Assembly (NCBI GenBank): GCA_026182355.1
Contig: JAPFBL010000956.1
Span: 1 to 64,000 of the forward strand
Source of the DNA: Hermatobates lingyangjiaoensis
Taxonomy: Eukaryota; Arthropoda; Insecta; Hemiptera; Hermatobatidae
Length of the DNA stretch: 64,000 nt
Direction: 5' to 3'
The position numbers were made by a program, and so were the translations under genes. How positions within the stretch are numbered: position 1 is the first letter of the stretch; every line of letters begins with the position of its first letter. Under the pieces are notes generated by a model. The model was not told where the DNA came from and did no database searches. It was given only the letters and a program-made list of their open reading frames with translations. Positions 9,701 to 21,940 of this stretch are shown piece by piece.

Positions 9701-11944
9701 TATATATATAAATTTACAAGTATATATATATATATAATATATATATAAATGTAAACAAGAATAATATGTGTGACACATTTTTTTATTAATGCAAATTAAA
9801 TCGTACAAGTATTATTTTTTATGTTTAATATTAACCTTTTCCCTTGTTAATGGAGAGGACATAGCGAAAAGTCAAAATTTATCTTTGAGTTTAAACAGAA
9901 ATTGCAGTAAATTACGCAGAAAAAGACAGATATGTATTCTAATTTTTTTGCAGTCTACAGTAAAAACATTTTCTTATAAATATTGAATATTTGTTGCATA
10001 TTAAATAGTTTTCTTTTAAAAGAAAAAAAAATTAGAAATCTAAAATGGAATTATTTCTAGTTGAAATATCAGAACAAATAGTGTTTTGAATATTTTCTGT
10101 TTACAGAAGTATTTAATAGGGTATATTGACACTTTCGGATAAGTCAGATTAACAGGTTTCTTAATAAACTGAAATGTTAAGTGATTCTGGAATTTAGCTT
10201 TCACATTCAAATAGATTTAGAAGGATTCTGATCGAATGGATTGTCATCATTTTCATCATCCAGGATCAAGCTTAATAGAATTTCACAGTGAAAGTGGAGA
10301 AACAGGATTTGACAAGAGAAAGGATGTAAGACTATGTGGAGGATAATTTAGGTTGGTAGGGCAAGGTATTTGGTAAAAGTAGACCTTCTTGGGACTTATT
10401 AGTGCCACGGGACGGATGAAACGTAAGATAAATTAGTCAGCACTAACATTAATTCTAATTACTTACGTCTAAGAAAATATATGTGTGTCCCTTAAATTAA
10501 AGTTTCTAACAGAACTAGTTGTTACTTCACGGTAAATTATAGTAATTATGAAAAAAAGTACCTTCAGATGTTTTATCCTTAACCTCAGAAAAATTAAACA
10601 TGTACTGAATATTTCACAATAAATAAAGATTATTGTCTAAAGTTGCAGTACGCAATTCTAAAATAGGACCAAGATCTTCGAAAGAGTAACCAGTCATATA
10701 GTCACATCATTCATTCTGGGACTTCGACAAGAACTATTTAATTCCATTTCAAAGTTGTTTTCTGTGGTTTTAGACATTCATAGATGTACTTGTAGAAACA
10801 GGACTGCAAACTAATCAAAATATGAGAAAGAGTAAAGACATTCGCTTCTCCATACTTTTGATATTTCGACATCCTCAAAAAAAGGATATCAAAATATCAA
10901 AAATAAGAAAAAGATAAGGAAAATAAGAAAAAGAACAAAGGTGAAAAAGTGAAAACATTGATAGATAGATACAATAAAATAAGTATGACAAAAATTTAGA
11001 ATCATCAGTTAAGATCTTCAAAAATTTTTCATTAATTTTGTGACCCTGTCAAAGATTTTTTACATAGTGACAATATTTCCTACTCAGTTTGAATTTATCA
11101 CTATGATCTAAGAGTTGATTTTTCTTTCAGTGTTTGCTTTGAATACTCTTACTTATTTTATTTTTTCGTATAACCAATGTGAAAACTTCAGTATGAAAAT
11201 TGGAAATGGGTGTAGAATCTTTTAATAAAACTATTGGACCTGATCAGAGTCACATAAAACTGACATTTAGCACATATAATCGTATGTACATGATAAAAAA
11301 ACATAATAAAATTAACGCATGATGCAACAAAAAAAAAATACAATAGTCAAAGAAACTAAAATCCGCATCACAGTATCAGTATCGGTGATTTGTATTCTTT
11401 TATATTGTGTTATTGATAAATTAAGGAAAAATACAGTGAAAAATTTGAATTAGGTTTTTTTTAGAAAGTTGGATACTTTTATGTGGATATGTGTTTAAAA
11501 TCGGTTCATGGACGATCAGGAGAACTTAAGCCTTGAGGACTTTTATTAGGTGGAACATGTTATGGAACTTTACTTTCCTTTAGCCTTTGATCTAATAAGA
11601 AAAGAAAATGATTCAGATGTATTACAGGGATTTATAATACTATAGAAAACATATTAAGCGCAACAAGATATGACCTTGGTGCACTACTGAAACGTATTCT
11701 CGTGTTCAGCTTTTTTTAAAACAAATATTTGATCAAATTAAATGTGAATATACAAGGAATAGCTTTCTATAAAATTTATAATTATAAGTTGTTTTCGTAA
11801 AAATTGCTTACTGCTATATCACCAAATAGAGTTGTAAATGGAGTTTAATTTTAGTAAGCAAAAATTTAGTTTTTCTTTAGATCCGTTAGAAAGCAAGATC
11901 AATAAATTCTCAATTAGGAAGAAACATATATAATATTAACAAAA
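9701..11944. other. (TA)n at 9,697-9,750, then no gene seen
   Basis: After the TA tracts the sequence is AT-rich and structureless to my reading. Small open frames such as 9,789-9,986 show no motif. Confidence 0.5.
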
Positions 11945-12175
11945 TCAATGGGCCATGGTAGCCCAGTGGCTTATGTGCTTGATTCTGGACTGATAGATTG
12001 GGGGTTTGATACACATCTATCCTCGATTTATTCACGTGGGAGGTAAAAACAATTTTTGAGTACGTCGTCCCTAAAAGAGGCCCTTAAGCCGTCGTTCCCA
12101 AGCCTGTACGATGCCACATACTTATCTTAGATCTCTAATTAAAAACACTTTAGTTAGGCAAAATTTAGGACTCCC
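11945..12175 (+). repeat. tRNA-derived SINE, near full length
   Basis: A-box-like GGTAGCCCAGTGG, a degraded B box (GGGGGTTTGATA), TCGATTTATTCACGTGGGAG, then the unit shared with the other copies, GTACGTCGTCCC, and an end reading TTAGGCAAAATTTAGGACTC. About 230 bp. It is the only clearly plus-strand full copy. Confidence 0.85.
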
Positions 12176-12735
12176 AATCTAGAATATTCATTTTATGCAA
12201 TCACAGAAGTCCGATCTTTGGTCTAAGTGTGTTCCCTCGTGGATAGCCACTCCAACATTTCACATCGTATGATTTTCCATTAAAATATTGATTAGTAAAA
12301 ATTCATCGTTGATAAAATAAATAATGTATAAAACGTTTAAGTTACATAAAACTTACTATAATTGAGAGAAATCTACTAGGTTATTAGTAAAAAATGTTAT
12401 ATTAATTAATCTAGATAACCCTGTAACCCGAAGCCTTCTAAAGTACAGATCTCAAGATTGTAGTTCTTTGCGCATTCGTAATCAGCATCATGGTGGTGAC
12501 GAGTAATGAGGATACCGATCTAACGCCTGTGGTCAGCTGCTGTTAACAGATTCAGGGAATTTTACGGACGATATAACCTAGTTTTCCAATGATGCTCCTC
12601 TCATTGTAGGATTATAGAAACTAAATGAACGGATATCTTAGCAAAAGAGGGTTTAGAATTAAACCAAGCACAGTTAGGTTTACCGTTTAGTCCCGTCAAG
12701 AGAACCATTGCTTATAAACAAGTTAGTGTGGTAAA
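12176..12735. other. No gene seen
   Basis: Mixed composition and no recognised feature. Confidence 0.45.
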
Positions 12736-12739
12736 GGAA

Positions 12740-13520
12740 CATTTTAGGTAATCGGAAGAAGGGAAGGCGTGGAAGGTTCTTTTGACCAAGCCCATTCCAT
12801 CTTCTTTACCAAGAAATAAAATTGTGGCGTCTTTTTGTTTGCAAACATCGGTAATGATTTCTTATCTACCTTCACAGAATTGGTGTTTTTGCCACTTTGA
12901 CCTGCCCTCATTGTTGTAATGAGGAGAGGAGAATTTATTGATGTGTGGCTCTCTGGACGGGTCAGTGGCTTCACCCCTAGAAGTGTTCTTCTTCTGTGGG
13001 GAGGCAGACTCTCTGACTCCCGTTTGTCTATCCGTCGGTGTCTAGAGCAGGCAGTAGGTCCTGGTGATTGCTTAGACTGGTCAACAGGCTTTGTGGCCAC
13101 TGACCCCACCTGCAGCCATGACAGGCTCAGTAGGGCCTAGGTCTGCAGTTCTACCCAAGAGCTTTTAAAACACTGTCGGTACCACGGGGGTGGGAATTAG
13201 TCCATGCGGAGTTTATCTAGGGTATCCAACATAGGGCGTTGGACTTGTGGTCCTCTAGGGACTTTCTAGGGAGTCGCAGTGTGAGAAACAGTATCTTCTC
13301 GGGAGGTCAACTGCATAGCAACAAGAGGGAGCTAGACAATCGATCCTTACCACTGGGTAAGATCCATAAGTTGTCCGGTGGATCGGAAAAGTGATACTCT
13401 TGAGTAGGACCTCGTACTGGGTTAAATAGTTACGTCCCTTCGTGGGACGACCAACTACCAAATCCTATTGGATATTAAGGTAGACCTAAAAGTGACGACT
13501 TAGCGGCACTCGACCACCTC
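12740..13520 (-). mobile_element. GC-richer block, possible LINE 5' end with ORF1 start
   Basis: About 780 bp is distinctly richer in G and C than its flanks. The minus strand holds an open frame (12,744-13,109) of about 121 codons, starting MGSVATKPVDQSKQSPG and rich in Pro, Ser, Arg and Lys, with no hydrophobic segment. A basic, low-complexity N-terminus after a GC-rich leader is typical of LINE ORF1 proteins, but I see no zinc knuckle, RRM or RT. An alternative is an exon with 5' UTR of a host gene. The assignment is tentative. Confidence 0.3.
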
Positions 13521-14854
13521 TCTGACATTTAATGATGTGCATTTCTCCGATGATGTTCATCTTCTTTGACACAGTTTTTTTACGAAGTTTACTGGACTGC
13601 TAAAAGAATAATTCAGAAATGTACCTTAAACAGGCGTACGAAAAAAAACTAAATGTTTCGTACTCATTGTTGAAGTAGAAAAAATTAATTCAAATAAATT
13701 AAGTTATTAAATTGATTGTCAATTATTTTGACATTACCTTCACTTATAGTAAAGTTCAGTACAGATCATTCAATTTTTTTAAATATAAATATTTTTATCT
13801 TTTTTTTTTGGACAGTTAATTTTTCTGAACCCTGTATATAATCAGGAAAAGGAACGATACCTATAAATTAGAGTCAATCAAGATAGAAAAAAAAATGTTG
13901 AGGAGAGAGTGAAAGAGTTTCACTAATTACATTTGAATTCCAAGGAAGTGCAGTATCGCTTTTTAGTTCACCCAAGACAGCTTTTCTTGAAGGCCGTTGG
14001 TGAGATAATCAACTGACCAGTTTGGAGTGTTTCGATAAAGCAAACCATTTAGTAGAGGAAGAAGGAAAAGAAGAGAAGAGCCTTCAGGAATTGTTCACAG
14101 TGTATGGGTTCAGTTCATTCAAGTCTATCCTATGAGTTATCAAGACAAGACTAGTCAGGTTTGGACCACCCTTGCCAGCACACCAATGCTGCATGAATAA
14201 TTCATTTCTCTGCCCCACCTGTTTTCTCCCTTTCTTCTCAGCCTTGCCATATCAACTACAACGCACTAATTATATAACCCAACAGAAATCCTGATTAGTC
14301 TTAATAACTGCCTTCTTAATCTCACATCAAACAATTCAGAAAGCCTTAATCTGACACACCCTACCTTTTATCAGTACAAGAACCAGCAGCCCCCCAGAAC
14401 AAAAGATAATAAATAGACATAATTCAATTTAAATGTTTCCTATAATCTACCATCATCTTTTACAATATATTTATATCACATTAGAAAATAAAATGACACC
14501 CACATCAACAGATATAAACTGGTGGCCTTTAGGCAAGAAAAGATAAAAGTATAATCAAACATACAGGAGCATAAAGAATAAAAGAGGTTTTAAATTTGGA
14601 AACATGGGAAGAACTATCCAAAGAGAGGAAAGGCTGAAGACTTGTGACTGTCTAATGTAGAACGGATGAATGAATTCAGAAGACTTAAATAATCTTTTTT
14701 CCAAATCAATATTTATTATTGTTGTTATTAATTATTATGGTTAATGAAATAATTTATGCATAAAATGTTTATAAATGTATTTACTTTAACAATATGACAT
14801 CTAATTACTACTTGTTAATTATAAATTAGTAACTGTTAAAAAAAACAATAATAA
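13521..14854. other. No gene seen
   Basis: AT-rich, with a pyrimidine-rich patch at 14,160-14,400. No feature was supported. Confidence 0.45.
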
Positions 14855-16054
14855 TCTGTATAAATAAAAGATAGGGTTTTCAAGTTTTCATTACGTTTGA
14901 TTCATTAAAGAAACCGAATCCACCCTTAGAAAAATTTCATGCGGACGGTTTGTTCGCAAAATTTTGTCACAAGTAACCTCAGCCACCATGAGGCATAGCG
15001 AGCTGAAACTTTGACCGTAGATTTTTGTATATCTAACTTAAAATGTAGGCTCTGAATGGATTAAAAATTCAGTGTAGAAGCGATGTTATGAACTTTTAAG
15101 CTGTGTTTTGCTAACTTCACAAACATGTTTATTTTAAAAATATACAGGTGTAGCAACAACATGATATTGTTAATTCATTTTAATTTTATTTGCGCATATG
15201 AATATATTGTCAATATTTGAGCTTATTGACAAGGTGTTTCCCGGAGTTTAAGAAAATAAAATGTACTATCTATTCAGAATTAACGGCCTTGTGAACGAGA
15301 AATTCTCAACCCTTACTATTGAACAGGCAGAAAAAATCAACAAACAAGTTCTTACGCTATATCAAGCCGAAGATAGAACTTACAAGTCAGTAAACAAAGT
15401 GATTAATGATGAGGAAGCAGTTCATATTATCCAACTGAATTTCTTGACTCCGTGACTGCTCCTGGACTGGGTACTCTTCAGTAAGAACTTAAAGTAGGAG
15501 CACCAATCATGCTGCGATTTAGTAGCAGTAACAAATTTTATGTTACAAAACTTCAGTGCCTCGAAAATGTGCCACGGGGCACGACTCTGAGTTCGTGCTC
15601 TGCATAGATATGTCATAGACGCGCGGACATCATGACTGAGGAGTCTGTGTGTTTACTACGCATACCATTGATTCCGAACCACTATCCATTTCAGTTCAAA
15701 GCATTGCAATAACCTCTCAGCCTCTGTTTTGCAATGACGAAAACAAAGTCGCAAGGAGAAACTCTATCTACCGCAAGAATTTGAAGTGAGTGATACCAAG
15801 TTTTTCTCACATAGTCAACTGTAGTTTGCTTGCACAAGAGGCAGAGGTTCCAATTCTTTGTTCTTCCATGAACCTGAAGGAGAGACAGCTATCGTGGTGT
15901 ATACAGAAGCATTTGCTTAACCTGTGCTAATAATCATATTTTCTGCTATTCTATAATTTCTAATATTTTCTGCTATTCTATAATTTCTAATGATATTTGA
16001 AATACCATCTAGCATCGAATTTTTGACTCCGTCAAAGACGGGCACGTTTGCTAG
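14855..16054 (+). mobile_element. Non-autonomous Helitron, copy 2
   Basis: It begins TCTGTATAAATAAAA after A and ends in CTAG before T. A clean terminal hairpin CCGTC-AAA-GACGG (16,029-16,041) lies 9 bases before CTAG. It aligns with 1,795-2,921, including GAAACCGAATCCACCCTTAG and TTCTCACATAGTCAACTGTA-type words. About 30 bp around TTTTCTGCTATTCTATAATT is duplicated in tandem near 15,940-15,990. No Rep/helicase ORF was found. Confidence 0.7.
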
Positions 16055-18563
16055 TAATAATAATAATAATAATGGTTTATTAGTAATAACGATCAATAAA
16101 TTTATTATTAATTTGTTACTATTAATATTTTGTTATTATAACTTAGTAATTAACTAGTATTAACAAGAGGCTAAATGCTAACACAGTTAATCATTGCAAG
16201 GATAAATGTAGTTAAAATCAGACCTGTTTAAGCATTAGGCAACCACGGTTATGCTGATTTGTTTTATAAACAATGAATGGATTATTACTATTATTTTTAC
16301 TATTATTATTAAAAACATATTCGGTTTGATGGATAAAGCTAAACAGGTTAAATTTCATAGAAACAGATATATAAAGAATATATTCAGAAAGGACAAAAAA
16401 TATGTCACAAACTGCTAACTTTGCACAGCTGGAAAAAAATTTTCACTTTTTTTTTGTGTTTTAATTACTAACGTACTAGTTTTATCAGTTCTATATTTCC
16501 CGTTTTTACTAAAATATCAAGTGAATATGAATTTATCAGAATTTAAAAATTCTTATAAAATAAAAAATTCTTAATTGATACAAATAGATTGAAGGTTTTA
16601 TGCAAATTTATATGGGTGCAAATTTACTCAAGCATAATTTTTATCAGTTACCGTCAATTAATTAACAGATATTAAAGTGGTCAAAAATTATTATGAAACT
16701 CCTATGTAAGAATACCGGCATAAACAACAGGTGAATGTTGAAATTGAAACAATGGCAAGTTATGGTATCCAATTTTTCTTTTATGGTTAATAACCATATT
16801 TTTTTTTCAAAAATATAGTTTTAAAGAAATAGTTTTTAAAAAATAAAATAAAAACATATTTTTAACTGCTAGTATTGAATATTTCGTAATTTTTGACTTA
16901 GAGGGAAAAAAAGACTAATATTTAAATTTTAATTGAATTTTTGAGATTTTTGAAGGCTTCAATGACGTAATATTTGTAAAAAAAATATATATATTTTTAA
17001 AATTTAGGTCAATTTTTAACAATTTCTGTGTGCTTGGTATTTTAAATTTGTTTTTTTTCCAATGATCATCTGTGTTGATGATATTTTTAAATAAATATTA
17101 TAAACTTAAGAATTTTTTCTAAATTTTACACACTTTAGAGGAAAAAAATTTTCCGAAAGTCGTTTATTATGAAAATCATGGAATGGTGGATGCTGTATAA
17201 ATGTTATGACTCTGCCCTAACTAGTCTCATCTTGTATTGATAAATTAATCAGTGAACTATCAACAGTGTCGCTCTATATATTACAACACATAGTTAAACC
17301 CAACAAAAAAAAACAACATAGAGTTATTATAATTGTTGAACAAAATTTTTTCAAATTTTTGAACAACTCGTTTCAAAAATTCATTTCAAAAATTTATTCA
17401 ATTTTTATACGAATACGTATCTAATAATTAGAGTCGTTATATTTGTACGACAAGTATAGGCAAAAAACAGTAGTTAACTGTAGAGTCCATTATAATATCT
17501 TTACTTTAACAACGACTGCTCAATATTATATATAAGCAAAAATATTTGCATGGAATTCTTGCAAAAATACGAGGAGACAGAGATAAAAGAATATTTGAAT
17601 AACTGAAAGCTTACCTGAATGTAAATATTTTCTAATTGTTGTCACTGATAAAAGAACATCCAATCTGAAACAAAAATAACCATTATTAAGTACAGTTTAT
17701 ACAGTACATATGAACTGCATGAATATTATTGAAAACATTAGTGTCATGATCATGTCATGGCCTGTGTCCCTTTTTGATAGCTCTAAAAGACCAAAAGCAC
17801 CAAAAATATTTCTGTATTAGGAGTCAGACTATATGAAATAGTCTAGTCTCTGGATTCAGTATAACTGAGTTAGCTAGAAAAAAAAAAACAAGAAAAAAAG
17901 TTGGTTGTAAGCATATTCATTATTAGCCACTCTTCTTCAAAAATGTTATTAACTTTAAAAGTTTCTTATTAAATAATAATCAAAAGTATGGCTAGACCAT
18001 ACCTTGTCAGGAAAAAGGAAAAAAAATTCAATTAACATTATTATTTCAATTAATAATGCGAAGTTCCCCCTTCATCTCTTTGTTCCTATGTTATCTTTAT
18101 GAAACAATCAGTAAAAATTAATTTACATGTAAATTACTATAGCTTTGGTTATTAAGCTGGCCAAAGTTTAAGCTATTTGAATTCTATATTGATATAAGAA
18201 AGTTATTTACAAATATTTCAAACAAACACCCACTCTAAGCTCCATTGACTTCATTATTCATGAGAACAGTAGTAATTAGTGGCCTTGAGAACTGGTTTCT
18301 TTTAGCAGACATGCGTCACGAGCTGATTCCAATTGAGCAAGACAGCTTTAACTATTGGCCTGATTTCACAAGAAAAGGTGCTCTCAACTCAGGGTGATGT
18401 CGAACAGGGCCTACTGGACTGTGCTAAACGGTGACCCGAATTGCAATGTAAATAATAACAACCATTAATGGATGTTTTTAGTTGAGATTTCTATTTGGAA
18501 AATAGTAAAATAAAAGCCAATCCAGATACTATATTGGTACAGTATTATACAGGATATATCTAT
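16055..18563. other. AT-rich stretch, no gene seen
   Basis: There is (TAA)n at the Helitron junction (16,055-16,075) and many A/T homopolymers, and nothing coding. GC-richer text near 18,230-18,440 has no family I can name. Confidence 0.5.
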
Positions 18564-18643
18564 TTATAATACATAAAAAGATTTCACATAAACACGTGAA
18601 ACAACAATCAATGATCAAACCACAATAAGAAATGGGAAAACAA

Positions 18644-18686
18644 GACTAAGATCTTTCAACCGTAACAAGCGGTCTTCGTCAGAGTC
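18644..18686 (-). ncRNA. Hammerhead ribozyme, family A (consensus)
   Basis: Stem I GACT/AGTC, box CTGACGA plus an extra A, stem II GACCG/CGGTT (7-base loop), GAAA, palindromic stem III AGATCT and T17. All core bases are conserved. Confidence 0.82.
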
Positions 18687-18718
18687 AAAAACCCAACTTG
18701 TCAGTCAGTTGGGTTTTT

Positions 18719-18761
18719 GACTCTGACGAAGACCGCTTGTTACTGTTGAAACATCTTAGTC
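18719..18761 (+). ncRNA. Hammerhead ribozyme, family A (damaged)
   Basis: The partner of 18,644-18,686. Stem II has one mismatch (CTGTT for CGGTT) and stem III reads ACATCT, so it is no longer self-complementary. The core boxes remain. Confidence 0.75.
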
Positions 18762-18796
18762 TTGTTTTCCCATTTCTTATTGTGGTTTGATATTGG

Positions 18797-19700
18797 TCTA
18801 TATAATACAAATATAGATCAAAAGTCTTTTATTAATCTATATATGAAGTACAGATTTATGATAAAAATACAATCAGCTCTAAATCATGGTTTCGAGTTTT
18901 AATAGAAATACATTTTGAAGTACCAAGGTTCCAATTAAATACGTTTTACCAATTTTTCCGTTTGTGAATGAACAGGATATTTAAAAAAACGAAATAAGCT
19001 ATAATAATATCATTTCATGTTTCTGTTTGACTTTCCTGAGACGAAATAGTAATCTCGTTACAAAATTTGCACTTTCTTAGATCCAACATCACTTAAAAAA
19101 AATTTGTTGTACATTTTAAGAGGTACTTAACTTAAAAAAAAAAGATAACAAAAACAAAAGTTTTTGTGATTTTTTTTGTTATATATTTACATGATCTTGA
19201 TTAAAAATGATGTAATTTTGACTTTTTAATGTAATTTTACATGTATGAGGCACCATTCGTATTTTTTTTCAGCGCTCCTGGCTAAGACAGAGGAAAGTTT
19301 TACTCTATTGTTAGAGTTAAATATTGGTCCTTACATTTGAGAAACCTGGGCAATTCATTAATTTCAATGAATTACAAACTGTGAAATACTATACTGTCAG
19401 TTACTGTTTCAAGTAATAATTTCAGGCCAAGGATATAGGCAGAAATGTAATATTTTTTTTTTAAAAGGAATTACACTTTATTTCTAAAAATTTTTTCAGC
19501 AAATACGAGTATATCAAAATCTACTGTTTTTAACGTCAACTCAACTTATCAACCTTACAAAATCAAGAGAACTCCAACAATCAGAAGTTTAAGGATTCAA
19601 CCCATGCTTACAACTTACAAGAGCAAGGCAAGTAACTTTACCACAAAACTACCCCATGTAAATACTCTATTCATTTCTAAAGTAGCTTTTTCGAAAAATT
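18797..19700. other. No gene seen
   Basis: AT-rich, with no supported features. Confidence 0.5.
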
Positions 19701-19704
19701 TAAG

Positions 19705-19980
19705 ATGTAGGGTAAAAAAGTTAATAAAATAGTCTTCACATATAGTAATTGAATAATATAAACAACTCATTTCGAACATGTAGTGTTCTTCTTAAGGCAT
19801 TAACCAAAAAAAAATACTCATGAGGGGTAAAATTTGAAATAACTTTAACAATGCAAAAAAAATTAAAATTTTTTTGCAAATGCTTGAAGAAGAACACTAC
19901 TTGTTCGAAACGCGTTGTTTATATTATTAAATTTCTATTTAGGGAGACTGTTTCATTAACTTTTTTTACCCTTCAATGAG
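19705..19980. mobile_element. PLE palindrome, family J
   Basis: The left arm begins GGGTAAAAAAGTTAAT and the right arm ends CATTAACTTTTTTTACCC. Each arm has a hammerhead-like core: minus CTTAAGA/GAAATGAGTT (about 19,762-19,797), and plus CTTGAAGA with stem II GAAC/GTTC, GAAA and stem III ACGCGT (about 19,882-19,917). The first box has an inserted or substituted base in both, so both look inactive. Relatives are at 32.3 and 60.5 kb. Confidence 0.72.
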
Positions 19981-20830
19981 TAAATACCACATAATAACTG
20001 ATTTCATTATTTTAGAATTCTACAACTGATATGAAATAAAAAATTATGAAAGAATATGATGATCTGAATATTTTAGAATATTTTTTGTTATTATTGGATT
20101 CTATAGTTTTGTCTTCAAGTCAGTGGTAATATTGGATAGAAAAGTTATTTAAGGTGACGTGATGTGACAAGAAAGAAGAAGTTGAAGTAATAGGGTTGAG
20201 TGAACAGCGGATAGGATTGGATTGGAGCTTTTTGAGTGTCACTCAGACTATTAAAGGCGTGTTATCCGAAGATAGCCAATTGCATAAGCTGTGATTGGAT
20301 CTGGGCTAGTTTGAACCTGGTAATGTGTCTCACTGAACACAGTTAACAATTGTGTAACAAGTTACGTTTCACAACTACACCAGGAGGAACTGACCAGAGG
20401 TCAATCAAACTGAATGCAAACCAGAATCCATGGATTCTGATTTAAACCCCTGATTTTATTAATAAATAAAATTAGGGGTTAGTAATTATAAAATGAATTT
20501 CAGTAAATATATTATATATCAAATATAATTTATTTTATAAATTATTGAATTTATAAATAGATTTTTCCATAATTCATTGTTCATAAGACTAGTATTAATT
20601 TACTATTTCTTTTTAATATTTAGATAACAGATTCAACAATTATACAGATTTGATACTTCATAGAGATTCCCACATAAACTAACATTTTCTTTAAATTTTT
20701 ATTTATAAGATGCTCTCAGCGTAACTTTGAAATTATGGTATACTGAAGAAAAAACATTTATGTAAATTAAGCAAGTTCGGAATTTATATCAAAATTCGTC
20801 AGGTTCTCACTATTTTAGACTTACCTAGTA
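19981..20830. other. No gene seen
   Basis: AT-rich with a moderately GC-balanced patch (20,150-20,450). No feature was recognised. Confidence 0.45.
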
Positions 20831-20934
20831 CAGGTTGAACCTCGTTAATCCGGCAACCACTAGACCATAGCAAATTCTGAACTGTAGGTGGTCCTCAAAC
20901 ACGTATATATATGTACTTACTTACTTGTATATAA

Positions 20935-21050
20935 AAAGATTTCACATAAACACAGTTGGGTTTTTGACTGTGACGAAGACCGTTTGTTACGGTTGAAAGA
21001 TCATAGTCTTGTTTTCCCATTTCATATTGTGGTTTGATCATTACTTGTAT
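20935..21050 (+). mobile_element. Family A PLE unit with misplaced terminal hairpin piece
   Basis: Reversed tail sequence (AAAGATTTCACATAAACAC) is joined directly to AGTTGGGTTTTT and a forward hammerhead unit. This looks like a palindrome whose left arm lost most of its length. Confidence 0.7.
20966..21008 (+). ncRNA. Hammerhead ribozyme, family A (damaged)
   Basis: Box GTGACGA (C3 changed to G), stem II GACCG/CGGTT intact, GAAA intact, stem III end changed (AGATCA). Inactivity is expected. Confidence 0.7.
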
Positions 21051-21148
21051 ATATGTACTTACCTTGCATTATGTTATATAAAACGATTTCACATAAAGAC
21101 GTGAAATAACAATCAATTATCAAACCATAATAAGAAATGGGAAAACAA

Positions 21149-21191
21149 GACTAAGATCTTTCAACCGTAACAAGTGGTCTTCGTCAGAGCC
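21149..21191 (-). ncRNA. Hammerhead ribozyme, family A
   Basis: Core boxes and stem III AGATCT intact. Stem II GACCA/CGGTT has a terminal mismatch, and stem I GGCT/AGTC keeps 3 pairs plus a wobble. Confidence 0.75.
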
Positions 21192-21297
21192 AAAAACGTC
21201 AGAGTCAGAGTCAAAAGTTTAAAATACCACTCTTCCCTCCCACTCTTTTCAACTCCTCACCAGATGTTTTCTGCATCTAGTGTTCAGTTGGGTTTTT

Positions 21298-21340
21298 GAC
21301 TCTGACGAAGACCGCTTGTTACGGTTGAAAGATCTTAGTC
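21298..21340 (+). ncRNA. Hammerhead ribozyme, family A (reference copy)
   Basis: Every element agrees with the family consensus: stem I GACT/AGTC, CTGACGA, extra A, stem II GACCG/CGGTT, GAAA, palindromic AGATCT, T17. The predicted cut is before the A of AGTC, at 21,336/21,337. Confidence 0.85.
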
Positions 21341-21940
21341 TTGTTTTCCCATTTCATATTATGGTTTGATCATTACTTGTATATATGTAAATCCCTGCAT
21401 TATGTTATATATGTGTTGCTGCAACATTGTATTGATATTTGATCGTTGTATTATATGAAATTATACGTACAGAAGTATATAGAAAAACACATATATATTA
21501 TCATTTCATTATCTATTTACTGTAGTTTCTTTCTTTACTTTTAATTGTTTCGAATTTCATCATTTTGATAAATCAGTAATTTTATTGCATATCTTGTGCA
21601 CTTTTTTCCTAGTTTTATTTCATATTTCCTTACTTCCAGGTGAACATAATTGTTGCATAGGTACAGGTGCAGTACTGTAACCATTTCGTTATGTTATACA
21701 ATTCTGTAGCACTTACTGGTCATGATGTATTCTAAGATTATTTTCTTTACAGTTTATCTGTTTGTTTAGTAGTAAAAATAAATGCATAAGATACACTTAG
21801 GCAACAATCACGGCTTGAGAACCCAGTGCAGGTACATTCAGATGATGTAACTCTAAGCAAACAAAACATTGCAAACAAAATTTTGTCGGATTACAGGTGT
21901 TGCCGGATGAAAGAATACCGGATTAAGGAGGTTAAATGTG

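Larger units (their letters stand above)
18564..18796. mobile_element. PLE palindrome, family A
   Basis: Head-to-head family A units. Each unit runs AGTTGGGTTTTT, hammerhead, TTGTTTTCCC, ATTGTGGTTTGATCA and (left arm only here) a terminal hairpin TTTCAC/GTGAAA. The arms meet at CCCAACT-AGTTGGG. Both arms share the subtype word TTTCTTATTGTGG. Confidence 0.9.
21075..21375. mobile_element. PLE palindrome, family A, with 100-bp spacer
   Basis: Left arm 21,078-21,200 reversed, right arm 21,286-21,375 forward. Unlike other loci, the arms are separated by about 85 bp of pyrimidine-rich unique sequence (around CACTCTTCCCTCCC). Both arms share the word for ATTATGG instead of ATTGTGG. Confidence 0.85.
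20831..21940. mobile_element. Tigger/pogo-like DNA transposon, non-autonomous
   Basis: The 5' end CAGGTTGAACCTCGTTAATC and the inverted 3' end CACATTTAACCTCCTTAATC match at 16 of 21 positions over the terminus. TA precedes the left end. CCGG(C/T)A words follow both termini. CAGGTTGAAC-type ends with TAATCC are characteristic of pogo/Tigger elements. The interior has no transposase and contains family A PLE units (20,935-21,375), so those inserted later or travelled as cargo. Confidence 0.6.

Noticed and set aside
12744..13109. Confident LINE ORF1 or host gene call
   Set aside because: The basic Ser/Pro-rich frame has no diagnostic domain, so it is kept only as a low-confidence block.
18564..18796. 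Bacterial-type terminators or attenuators from perfect inverted repeats
   Set aside because: The inverted repeats are about 100 bp per arm, recur at many loci and carry the same ribozyme unit; genome context is eukaryotic.
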